This document shows positions 53,988 through 61,451 of a stretch of DNA of 64,000 nucleotides, piece by piece. The notes beneath the pieces were generated by a model, which had not been told where the DNA came from, did no database searches, and saw nothing but the letters and a program-made list of their open reading frames with translations. The DNA is from Gallionellales bacterium GWA2_54_124 (GTDB lineage: Bacteria; Pseudomonadota; Gammaproteobacteria; Burkholderiales; Gallionellaceae): positions 62,001 through 126,000 of the forward strand of contig MGWO01000002.1 of assembly GCA_001801025.1 (NCBI GenBank), in the 5' to 3' direction. The translations under genes and the position numbers were made by a program. The first letter of the stretch is position 1, and every line of letters starts with the position of its first letter.

Positions 53988-54835
53988 TGGCCGTAGGGGC
54001 GTCCGTTTTACTACATGTTTCCTGGAATCTTTTGACCAGGCGGACACCTAGCGAGGCAAATTTTCTATGGTGGATAGTGGGGCTGTATGTGCTGATATTC
54101 GCGCCATTCAGTTTGCCGGATTACCTGCGTGCCGCAGCACAGGCACCAGAACTATATCTCTGTGCAGCCATTAGCGGTACAAGCAATGGTCTGTATTTTT
54201 TAGCGCTTCGGCGCGCCTACACATTGGCACCCGCCAGCGCAGTCTATCCAATGGTGCGTAGTTCTCCGTTGTTGATTGCGATTGTTGAAGTGCTGTTCCT
54301 CGGTCACAGCTTCCCGTTGTTGTCCTGGTTTGCCATCCTTTTGGCTTTGTCTGGTCTCTGGATGATTGCAAGTAGCGCGCAGGATGGTGTAACACGACTC
54401 AGTCGCGCATGGCCTTACGCTTTGTTTGCCGCCTTGATGACGGTTATTTATAGCTTGAGCGACAAGCTGGCGGCGGTAAATGTCCCTGATCTCAGAAGCG
54501 CACTGGGCTACGTTTGCGTAAATTTTGCTATCAGTTGGATTTTTCTGTTGGCAGAGCAAAAGTGGCGTACAGGTCGCTGGATACCCGCAGCGACACCGCC
54601 GGTTTACGCGCTGATCATAGGAACATCAGGTGTTGGTACAGCTTATGCTCTTGTTATTTATGCGATGCGCGCGCTGCCCGCTGCCTATGCGGTAACACTG
54701 ACCAATGCTGGGATTGTGTTGACGGTATTGCTCGGCATAGTTTGGCTAAAAGAGTATGAAGGTTGGCGACAACGTATTATTGGTTCAAGTTTGGTTGTCA
54801 TCAGCGTCATCGTCGTGAGCACAATGGCTGATTGA
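53975..54835 (+). CDS. DMT/EamA family transporter at the end of the phn operon
   Basis: 286 aa, ten hydrophobic segments in two EamA repeats (WNLLTRRTPSEANFLWW start; second repeat after LSRAWPYALFAALMTVIYS). Overlaps phnP by 13 bp, so it is part of the operon. Similar permeases occur in other phn clusters; they may move a phosphonate or a by-product, but the substrate is unknown. Confidence 0.85.
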   Translation: MSPLMAVGASVLLHVSWNLLTRRTPSEANFLWWIVGLYVLIFAPFSLPDYLRAAAQAPELYLCAAISGTSNGLYFLALRRAYTLAPASAVYPMVRSSPLLIAIVEVLFLGHSFPLLSWFAILLALSGLWMIASSAQDGVTRLSRAWPYALFAALMTVIYSLSDKLAAVNVPDLRSALGYVCVNFAISWIFLLAEQKWRTGRWIPAATPPVYALIIGTSGVGTAYALVIYAMRALPAAYAVTLTNAGIVLTVLLGIVWLKEYEGWRQRIIGSSLVVISVIVVSTMAD

Positions 54836-55216
54836 TTCAGCCTTATGAAAACTGGTAGGCAGGTTCAGTGAGTTATGACAATTAAACCAAGCGATTTAGA
54901 CTAAAATCAACAACCGCTTCACGTCCCAGAGCTGACCGTCATAGTCACTTTTGCTATGACCGCTGTGTCTCGATACCTGCCCGACAGATCGTATCGATAT
55001 ATATGGCTGCTGTGCGCTCGTAAGCGGTTATTCATAAATTTTCAGATAGACACTCGCATTGGATTCGTTATGTGTGGCGGAATCCATTGGAATACGAATC
55101 AATCAGGCAAAGCGGTAAAAGCGCGTGCTGAAGAATATTTTGTCAGCATAGTTCCATAGGCAGTAAAACCAACTCAAAAAACAGGATTTGTTGACTGACG
55201 TGCCGCACTGCGTTGA
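54836..55216. other. 380-bp intergenic region after the phn operon
   Basis: Nothing convincing: no hairpin with a T-run, no gene with a recognisable start or family. The ORFs that can be read here have no ribosome site. It separates the rightward phn operon from the leftward toxin-antitoxin pair. Confidence 0.5.
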
Positions 55217-55495
55217 TTAGTGTTTGAGGTCGCGATAAAAGTTTTCGTGTGGGCCGATAGCTTCCAGATAAACCAGCCGCACGTCCTCATCGAGTGTGTA
55301 GCCCAGCAGATAGAGCTGCCCCTGGCTGCGAAACTTGTAGACAAACAAATCAGCCAGATCCCCCTTTTTACGTTCGCCGACAGAAGGTTGTGCTGCGACC
55401 AGTTCGACCGCTACATCGACATCAGTCGCAACGTTGTTGTGCAGTTTTTTGTACTGGCGGGCAAATCGCCTCGTCTGCTCAACCGTGTAACTCAT
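55217..55495 (-). CDS. RelE/ParE-family toxin
   Basis: 92 aa. YTVEQTRRFARQYKKLHNNVATDVDVAVELV and the strands FVYKFRSQGQLYLLGYTLDEDVRLVYLEAIGPHENFYRDL form the short RelE/ParE fold (ExxxHxxFYxxL-like end). Whether it cuts mRNA or targets gyrase is not clear. Overlaps the upstream antitoxin as ATGA; the two form an addiction module. Confidence 0.85.
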   Translation of the reverse strand: MSYTVEQTRRFARQYKKLHNNVATDVDVAVELVAAQPSVGERKKGDLADLFVYKFRSQGQLYLLGYTLDEDVRLVYLEAIGPHENFYRDLKH

Positions 55496-55722
55496 GTACG
55501 GCGACTGCGTGGCACAAAAGGAGTGGCCTGTTCGCGCGGTTCGCGCATCGAAGCCAGTGATTCCGCCACAAAACTAACTGGCAGATCCGGATTGTCGAGT
55601 GACGCACGACCGACCATCGCCCAATACTCAATCTGTCCAGCAATGGTGCGGTGTTCAATCTGCGCTTCGGTGCGAGCCTGCTCGTACAACGTGTCATCAA
55701 TCCTGACTGGCATTCCCATCAT
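55492..55722 (-). CDS. ParD-like antitoxin
   Basis: 76 aa from ATG 55722 (ATG 55719 also possible), with GGAG upstream. A ribbon-helix-helix start (PVRIDDTLYEQARTEAQIEHRTIAGQIEYWAMVG, characteristic of ParD-like antitoxins) and a flexible C-terminus (REPREQATPFV) that would hold the toxin. A 6-bp inverted repeat lies just upstream as a likely autorepression site. Confidence 0.8.
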   Translation of the reverse strand: MMGMPVRIDDTLYEQARTEAQIEHRTIAGQIEYWAMVGRASLDNPDLPVSFVAESLASMREPREQATPFVPRSRRT

Positions 55723-55740
55723 CGCTCTCCCAATAACATT

Positions 55741-55756
55741 TACTACAAAAGTAGTA
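55741..55756. promoter_or_regulatory. Inverted repeat upstream of the toxin-antitoxin pair
   Basis: TACTAC-AAAA-GTAGTA, perfect 6-bp arms, 19 bp upstream of the antitoxin start, with further GTAGT copies next to it. Probable operator for the RHH antitoxin. Confidence 0.6.
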
Positions 55757-55833
55757 GTATTGTAGTGCTAACAGGCTGAATGAGCAACACTGTGCAACAT
55801 CACTGTGCAACATCCGTCTCCGCCATCCGGATT

Positions 55834-56238
55834 TCAGTTATGTCCACCCATAATCTTGGAAACTTCACCCAAGTCCATCCCTTCGGTCGGCGGCATTCCG
55901 TTTTGGCATAGATTCAGCTCATAGTTCAGCGCGAAGTCAGTTTTCGTCCCCGATTTTGTTGGTGTGTTCGGCTGGATCAGCTTAACTGCGAGGCGACTAC
56001 ATCCCTCCTGTTTGAACCGCTTGAGCGTTGATACCTCAGCCCTGACCGGTTCGGATGCGCCTGTTGCCGAGTGAATGGCATCCGCTTCTTTTCCCGCCAC
56101 GACTCCACGGGCTTTGCCATCTGGCGCACTCAATGCCTGCATAAGCAATGCCTTGACGCTGTAGCTTTCCGCTGCGCTTGCCGTAGTTGCAAAAAGGCCA
56201 AATACCGCAGTAGCGATGATGTGTTTCGGTGTGATCAT
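55834..56238 (-). CDS. Small periplasmic protein of the transfer operon
   Basis: 134 aa with a signal peptide (MITPKHIIATAVFGLFATTASA, cut near A-AES). Mature protein has two cysteines (EGCSRLAV and NLCQNGMPP) that could form a disulfide. Overlaps the traN2 stop as ATGA. No family recognised; it ends the leftward operon, and a role in mating-pair or pilus functions is possible by position. Confidence 0.65.
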   Translation of the reverse strand: MITPKHIIATAVFGLFATTASAAESYSVKALLMQALSAPDGKARGVVAGKEADAIHSATGASEPVRAEVSTLKRFKQEGCSRLAVKLIQPNTPTKSGTKTDFALNYELNLCQNGMPPTEGMDLGEVSKIMGGHN

Positions 56239-57800
56239 TGACGACCTCGTGTGTAGTAGTTGTTGAGCTTGCGCTGCATGGCGGCGGTGCTATCGGTGTT
56301 GATCGCTGACGTATTAGGCATATGAACATTGGCCATGATCTCGGCGATAAATTCCGATAGATCAATTCGAGAAAAGTCCAATGCCGCAAATTGGTCAGGC
56401 GTAAAGCCAGAGCAATCGGTCGCTGGACGGCCTATTTGTGCGCCGCCTGCTGTGTTGATAATCCTGGCTAAACGGGAATTGAAGCAGCAATAAGTTTCCG
56501 TTTTCTGCAAACAAATACCGACAATTGGAATCTCGACTGAGCAAAAACTGCCGGTGAAACGACACAAGTTCTGCCCTTTTTTTAGGGCGAGCATTTTTTC
56601 TGGTGGGTCGCAGGATGCTATTTCCACGATGATCATAATTGCCACTTGTATCGCTAATGTGGTTGGATCGAATGCAAGAACGAAACCGCCAGAAGCAGAC
56701 CATGAAGCCGTAAAACCGTACATTGAAAAGGAGGGGCTGAAGGGCCCACTTGTAAGTGATCCAATCGGAGTTGAGGCAAGCGCGGAGTCAATTCCACGTA
56801 TGACATAGGAGTTGTCGAACATCATGTCGTACATATAGCTGCTGCCAGCTTTCAGCACTTGACCACCTGCGCTCATCGCGGAACTCATGATGCTTGAATT
56901 ATTCATCCCACTGCCACCCCCGCTTCCCTTGCAGCAATTGAACAAACCAAACAGCGTGTTGGTGCAACTACTGCCTTGCCCGCTGAAGATTTTCATACTG
57001 CCATCCATGTAATTGCCTGCCTGCCGCATTGCTTCCATCATGGCGGCTGTTTGCGCCATATCGGCATCTGGCACATGTCCGGTGTTGAAACAGTTTCCCC
57101 CCATGCAATATTGGTTGCCGGCGCAATCCGCAACAGTGGAGGTACTCGCTGGTGTTTTTAGGCAACTGTAGGTTTTCTCAAAGAGGGTGCAAGCGCTTGT
57201 GTTTGGATTTGTCGCGATACATCTCCTTGGCCCAACCATTGTGCAACCACGAACCATCAGATCAGAGCAGGAGGTTGCTGGCGCACTCATGCAGGTGTAC
57301 TCGTCTTGCCACACCGCAGTCGGTGTGCCGGTTGTAACTCGCTTGTGCGAGACGATGCTGCAAGATGGGTTGTCCGCATAAGTCGCGCAAGCGGGATGTA
57401 TCGCGGTATCTGCGACCAGTGTGTGTGACGAATTGATAATCGTGGTTGTGGTCGGCACAGGTAAACTTGAGGCACCGCATCTATAGGTATTGCGCCAGGT
57501 GTCGCACGGAGCGGTCGGTGTTGGCCCTGGCACAGCGCACACAGAATCAGTCTGCCAACAGCCGCGTACCTGGCTAATGCCCCTGCAATAATCTACTGAA
57601 TCAGGTTTCATGCACTTGTAGGTGTCGTCGTATTGCCAGCAAGTTTTGTTGATTGCAGGATCGGTTAGACACACCTGTACGCCAGATACCGTCTTGCATG
57701 GGGTGGAATCAACACAAACCGAACCCGTTTTAACGCAAGAAGCCGCAATGGATGTGCCAGCAAAAATCAAAGAAACAGTCAGGAAAAGCAAGCGAATCAT
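56235..57800 (-). CDS. traN: TraN mating-pair stabilisation protein, C-terminal polypeptide
   Basis: 521 aa from ATG 57800, which overlaps the preceding stop (TTATGA). It has its own signal peptide (MIRLLFLTVSLIFAGTSIAA-SC). Very rich in cysteines (over 40 in the mature protein). The C-terminal core YCCFNSRLARIINTAGGAQIG, CSGFTPDQFAALDFSRIDLSEF is the TraN signature. In F and SXT, TraN sits in the outer membrane and stabilises mating pairs. Here the conserved half is a separate protein. Confidence 0.85.
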   Translation of the reverse strand: MIRLLFLTVSLIFAGTSIAASCVKTGSVCVDSTPCKTVSGVQVCLTDPAINKTCWQYDDTYKCMKPDSVDYCRGISQVRGCWQTDSVCAVPGPTPTAPCDTWRNTYRCGASSLPVPTTTTIINSSHTLVADTAIHPACATYADNPSCSIVSHKRVTTGTPTAVWQDEYTCMSAPATSCSDLMVRGCTMVGPRRCIATNPNTSACTLFEKTYSCLKTPASTSTVADCAGNQYCMGGNCFNTGHVPDADMAQTAAMMEAMRQAGNYMDGSMKIFSGQGSSCTNTLFGLFNCCKGSGGGSGMNNSSIMSSAMSAGGQVLKAGSSYMYDMMFDNSYVIRGIDSALASTPIGSLTSGPFSPSFSMYGFTASWSASGGFVLAFDPTTLAIQVAIMIIVEIASCDPPEKMLALKKGQNLCRFTGSFCSVEIPIVGICLQKTETYCCFNSRLARIINTAGGAQIGRPATDCSGFTPDQFAALDFSRIDLSEFIAEIMANVHMPNTSAINTDSTAAMQRKLNNYYTRGRQ

Positions 57801-58981
57801 AATGCTGCCGCCTCCTGTACCGCACACCCGTTGTTAAGCGTCCAGCTAATTACATTGCGAATACCGACCGTACCTGTTGGTGTGGTGGTAGCCGTGACGG
57901 TTTTTCGTGTGAGGTTGGACGTGTCGCTAAGCGATACCGTGTTTGTTGTGCCGTTATAAGTTATCGAGGTTAAGTGCCACAAAGTCCCATCATAGACACG
58001 CGCCTGATACCCTGATGTTGCGGTATTTCTGCCTGGTATGAAATTGAGCGTTAGCGGATAGTAATCAGAATTACAGCCTCCCCAGTGGCACTGCGCACTA
58101 ACGGCAATGGTCACCGTAACTTTGGCTAACGCATCACCGGCACAGGCAAACACTACATTGAACAGACCATAAGGCGTGACGGTCGTAGTCGTCACCCATT
58201 TTTTTAATTTGGCGTTATAGGCAGTTTTAGTTGTTGTATATGAACCTATCCCTGATGCACTGCCCGTCACATCACAGTAGGGCGTTGGCGTAACGACCGG
58301 GATGGTGGTTTTGCTGCAAGTTTGGGTCTGGAACGCATTATTAGTTTGATTGCACTGATAATTCGTGTTCGGATTAACGTTGATGGATGTACCCAATGCA
58401 CACCAGTTGGTTAGTCCCGCCCCATACTCATCGCAAATCTCTGTGGTGTAGGTAGCGGGTGTTGTCACTGTCCGATTGGTGCAGCCAGTGAACGCCCCGA
58501 TTGCAGATGGATTGGCATATCCAAGGGAACGCGCGGCCAGCGTACCAGGGTTGGCTTCGATGAGGCGGCTTGCAGCAACATTGGGATTTGTCGGACTAAG
58601 GGTGAACTGAGGGCGATTCTGCGGATTGTGTACCATGAGGTTCACAGCAGTACAATCTTGCTGACGGAACGCATCGGGATTGGTCGGGCCTGTTTGACAA
58701 ACAGTTATTTTGCTTGCGGCAGGCGCGGATGTATTGCCGTTCCCTCCCAGGAAATAGCTGGCTTGTGGTGCGGTGGGGCTGTATGAGTAGTAGGCCGGGT
58801 TGAAGCTATTCACGGTAGTAGCAACCGTGCCATTGGTAATGTTGGTGGACGCGCCCGTAGTCGCCGCTAGTGCCGCCGCTTGCCCATCTATAAAGGCTTG
58901 CTGGGCGGGCGTAACCGCAAAGATTGCGGCAGACTGAAAGTACAGCAACGCCCCTGCAAAACCACCGTATATATTTTTCAA
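57797..58981 (-). CDS. TraN-like N-terminal polypeptide, separate gene
   Basis: 394 aa from a TTG at 58981 preceded by GGAG at six-base spacing. Signal peptide (NIYGGFAGALLYFQSAAIFA). The body is Thr/Asn/Gly-rich with few long helices (VTPTPYCDVTGSASG; VSAQCHWGGCNSDYYPLTLNF), similar in composition to the N-terminal half of SXT-type TraN. Stop overlaps the start of the next gene, so both are made together. The recipient-recognition half of TraN is the variable one, which this would represent. Confidence 0.65.
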   Translation of the reverse strand: MKNIYGGFAGALLYFQSAAIFAVTPAQQAFIDGQAAALAATTGASTNITNGTVATTVNSFNPAYYSYSPTAPQASYFLGGNGNTSAPAASKITVCQTGPTNPDAFRQQDCTAVNLMVHNPQNRPQFTLSPTNPNVAASRLIEANPGTLAARSLGYANPSAIGAFTGCTNRTVTTPATYTTEICDEYGAGLTNWCALGTSINVNPNTNYQCNQTNNAFQTQTCSKTTIPVVTPTPYCDVTGSASGIGSYTTTKTAYNAKLKKWVTTTTVTPYGLFNVVFACAGDALAKVTVTIAVSAQCHWGGCNSDYYPLTLNFIPGRNTATSGYQARVYDGTLWHLTSITYNGTTNTVSLSDTSNLTRKTVTATTTPTGTVGIRNVISWTLNNGCAVQEAAAL

Positions 58982-59637
58982 TTGCGGCTCCTTTGCAGCT
59001 TGCTATTGAACGTGGCCGCGACCGTTGACCATTTCGGTGAGGTGCGCTCAATGTAATCCAGCGCGTAGTCTTGGCTGACATCACCCGTGACCTTCACATA
59101 ACGTTCCGCCTGCGCGCAGCCGTTATCCAGTTGATTACCAGCGTCGGATTGAGATATGACCAGTGCGGGTACTTGATTAACCTTGAACTGGGTAAATGCG
59201 GGTGGATGAACGACTGCCTCAACACGATGACTTCCCAATAGATCAGCGATGCGCTTCGACATATCGGTAAGCTTGTCACCAGTGAAGCCCCGAAAAATCA
59301 GCCGTGCTCCCGTCCTTTCCGATTGTTCAATGATGCGCATCAAACTTTCGCGCGGCATTGAAAATGACACAAACACCATCAGTTCAGGCGCGACGGGTGG
59401 CTGGTTTGCAATGGGCGACTGGCTGAATTGTTTAGCCATATCCGCAGGATTCACTTTTGCTGCCGGTTGTGGCAAGTTGTCGAGCCTGGGAGCAGGGGCG
59501 CGATATTGATTGACGACACGCTCAGTAACCTCTTTGAGTATTCTGTTTGAGCGTTCCATATCTGTTTCTGCATAGGCTTGTTGTATCAACAAGCAAAACA
59601 CGGAAGAGAGCAGGGCGCGCGAAGCAAGGTTCCTCAT
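58978..59637 (-). CDS. trbC: TrbC-type pilus assembly protein (F-type)
   Basis: 219 aa from ATG 59637, overlapping the traU stop. Signal peptide MRNLASRALLSSVFCLLIQQAYA. Thioredoxin-like TrbC core PELMVFVSFSMPRESLMRII, ARLIFRGFTGDKL, VEAVVHPPAFTQFKVNQVPALV. It partners TraW and others in F-type pilus assembly. The cis-Pro segment QVPALV is intact, the CxxC is absent as in other TrbC proteins. Confidence 0.9.
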   Translation of the reverse strand: MRNLASRALLSSVFCLLIQQAYAETDMERSNRILKEVTERVVNQYRAPAPRLDNLPQPAAKVNPADMAKQFSQSPIANQPPVAPELMVFVSFSMPRESLMRIIEQSERTGARLIFRGFTGDKLTDMSKRIADLLGSHRVEAVVHPPAFTQFKVNQVPALVISQSDAGNQLDNGCAQAERYVKVTGDVSQDYALDYIERTSPKWSTVAATFNSKLQRSRN

Positions 59638-60644
59638 CAAAAAGCCCCCTGACAACAATTCCGTTTGCGGAAAATCATGTAGGCAAAGTCCTCGCCAACA
59701 GCAGGTATCTCCTTACTCGCCCCCCAAATAACGGTTGTACGGCCTAACGGCTGACAACATCTACCGTTGATTTTGTTCTGAGCGACCGGGAAGTGCATTT
59801 GGTATTTGTAGTTGGTCTTGTCCATCAGCAGTTGCGGGTAGTAACCACACATCCCTGAACTACCCGATGCTGCCCACATCAATCCCTCTCTGTGCATCTT
59901 GGCGATCAGGCGCGATACGATCAGGCTGGATGCCTGAACCCCGCCAATGTGTGCAGCCACATGCCCATTCAATGGATACATCGACCCCTGACAACCCGCA
60001 CACCAGAACAATGTGTTACTGCCAAATCCCATCGATGACATCACACAGTCCGCACCACAAGCAATCTTGGCGACAAGGTTGCCAAATAAAAACGAATCCG
60101 GGTTGATGATGCTGGTCATTTCGTCGTCATTCCACAGCGGATCGAGTTCGGTCAGGTAAGCTACGTCAAACACCTTTTGCTCAAGACACGGGCTATCTAT
60201 CACCAGTTCCAGTAATACCAACACCGGATCAATATACCAATGGGCTTGGTAAAAAGAACTCATGCTGGAATTATCTTTAATCTCTTGTGTGCCGTGCGGT
60301 GCGTTAAAGCCGGGGTTCATGTCAATACCGCCCAACGATGTCATGCAGAAGGGCTTGCGCACCACATCAACGTGTCGCACCGGTTCCCAAAAACTGATTT
60401 TTAAACCGGGGTTGATGCCGCACATGCAAATCGGCAGTCCACCCGGATTTGGTGTGTCCTCTTGTCCAAGTGAAATAGGTAGCGATAGCGGGCCCGCACC
60501 GAACTTGATCGGAAAAATACAACTCCAGCAAATATCGGTAATTAGATTCGGGAATCGTCCCTGGCAATCCAGCGATGCATTCGCATTTTGTGCGCATGCC
60601 AGTAATGCCAGCGCACATACCAATGTTCTAATAGCGTAGCTCAT
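59637..60644 (-). CDS. traU: TraU pilus assembly / DNA transfer protein
   Basis: 335 aa, signal peptide (ALALLACAQNANA). Typical TraU: DICWSCIFPIKFG, LPICMCG, WEPVRHVDVVRKPFCM, CADCVM-type Cys pairs, and QMHFPVAQNKINGRCCQPLGRTTVIWG. Many conserved cysteines imply periplasmic disulfides. Needed for DNA transfer more than for pilus formation in F. Overlaps traW by 17 bp. Confidence 0.95.
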   Translation of the reverse strand: MSYAIRTLVCALALLACAQNANASLDCQGRFPNLITDICWSCIFPIKFGAGPLSLPISLGQEDTPNPGGLPICMCGINPGLKISFWEPVRHVDVVRKPFCMTSLGGIDMNPGFNAPHGTQEIKDNSSMSSFYQAHWYIDPVLVLLELVIDSPCLEQKVFDVAYLTELDPLWNDDEMTSIINPDSFLFGNLVAKIACGADCVMSSMGFGSNTLFWCAGCQGSMYPLNGHVAAHIGGVQASSLIVSRLIAKMHREGLMWAASGSSGMCGYYPQLLMDKTNYKYQMHFPVAQNKINGRCCQPLGRTTVIWGASKEIPAVGEDFAYMIFRKRNCCQGAF

Positions 60645-61248
60645 CTATCCTCAACCTCTTTCCTTCTTGCCTCACGATGGCGGGTACTTGGGTGATGGCA
60701 AAACGTTTGGTCAGTTTGCCGCCTTGATCGAAATAAATAGTCATCTTCCATTTGCGCATGAGTTCAAGCGGTTCACCCGCTATCAGTACCAATTTGACGG
60801 GACGATCAGAGGCCGCAGTGATTTTTTTGCTGAATTCCAACTGTTTGGCATCACGCCCATCCACGAACAACAGGTATTTGTTCAAGCCGATGTAATCCAG
60901 CGGATTGACGGGTGTCCCACGTGGATAAAGGATTTTGCCGGTCGCGTCGGCAATATCCTTGTCGGTTACCATCGAGGGGTCGTAGTAGTGGGTGTTGGCC
61001 GTCGCGGTCGCTTGAATGCCTAGGATGGGTTTGGGGTGCTCAATGCCATCAATGACGCGATTTTTGTAGTCGTTCTGGAATTTTGCGAGTTCGCCGGTTT
61101 TTTCCATGCGCTTTAACTTGTTCTGGATGACTTCAATCAAGTCGCGCTCGGTGATGTCGTATGTTTTACCGATCACACCAAGATCATCAGACATGGCGGG
61201 AGGTGCCGCCAGTAAGATAAGCAGTGTTGTAACAATAAAACGTCTCAT
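60628..61248 (-). CDS. traW: TraW pilus assembly protein
   Basis: 206 aa from ATG 61248 overlapping the upstream stop. Signal peptide (RRFIVTTLLILLAAPPAMS). LGVIGKTYDITERDLIE at the start, YPRGTPVNPLDY and ITQVPAIVRQEGKRLRIDEL at the end are TraW hallmarks. Periplasmic partner of TrbC in F-type pilus assembly. Confidence 0.95.
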   Translation of the reverse strand: MRRFIVTTLLILLAAPPAMSDDLGVIGKTYDITERDLIEVIQNKLKRMEKTGELAKFQNDYKNRVIDGIEHPKPILGIQATATANTHYYDPSMVTDKDIADATGKILYPRGTPVNPLDYIGLNKYLLFVDGRDAKQLEFSKKITAASDRPVKLVLIAGEPLELMRKWKMTIYFDQGGKLTKRFAITQVPAIVRQEGKRLRIDELRY

Positions 61249-61451
61249 GATTGCCTTGTCGCGATGCGCCATACCAACTTGAATGAGCCAATACCAGCAT
61301 CCGCCGCAATAACGGGTGCAATCTGTCCGATCACCCTCACTACCTCGACATAACTACCCCCTTCTGCCGCAAGCCAAGGAACCTCACACGATGAGGCGTG
61401 CCACATTCCGTTGTGGTATTGGCCAGTAAATACCTCAATCTGTTTTTTCAA
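61245..61451 (-). CDS. Small ORF between traI and traW
   Basis: 68 aa from a TTG at 61451 overlapping the traI end by 17 bp; stop overlaps the traW start (ATGA). Begins KKQIEVFTGQYHNGMWHASSCEVPW. No signal peptide, one Cys; no family recognised. The tight overlaps on both sides support translation. Confidence 0.5.
   Translation of the reverse strand: MKKQIEVFTGQYHNGMWHASSCEVPWLAAEGGSYVEVVRVIGQIAPVIAADAGIGSFKLVWRIATRQS

Noticed and set aside
54956..55159. A 67-codon ORF after the phn operon
   Set aside because: No ribosome site, no family, arginine-rich random-looking translation.
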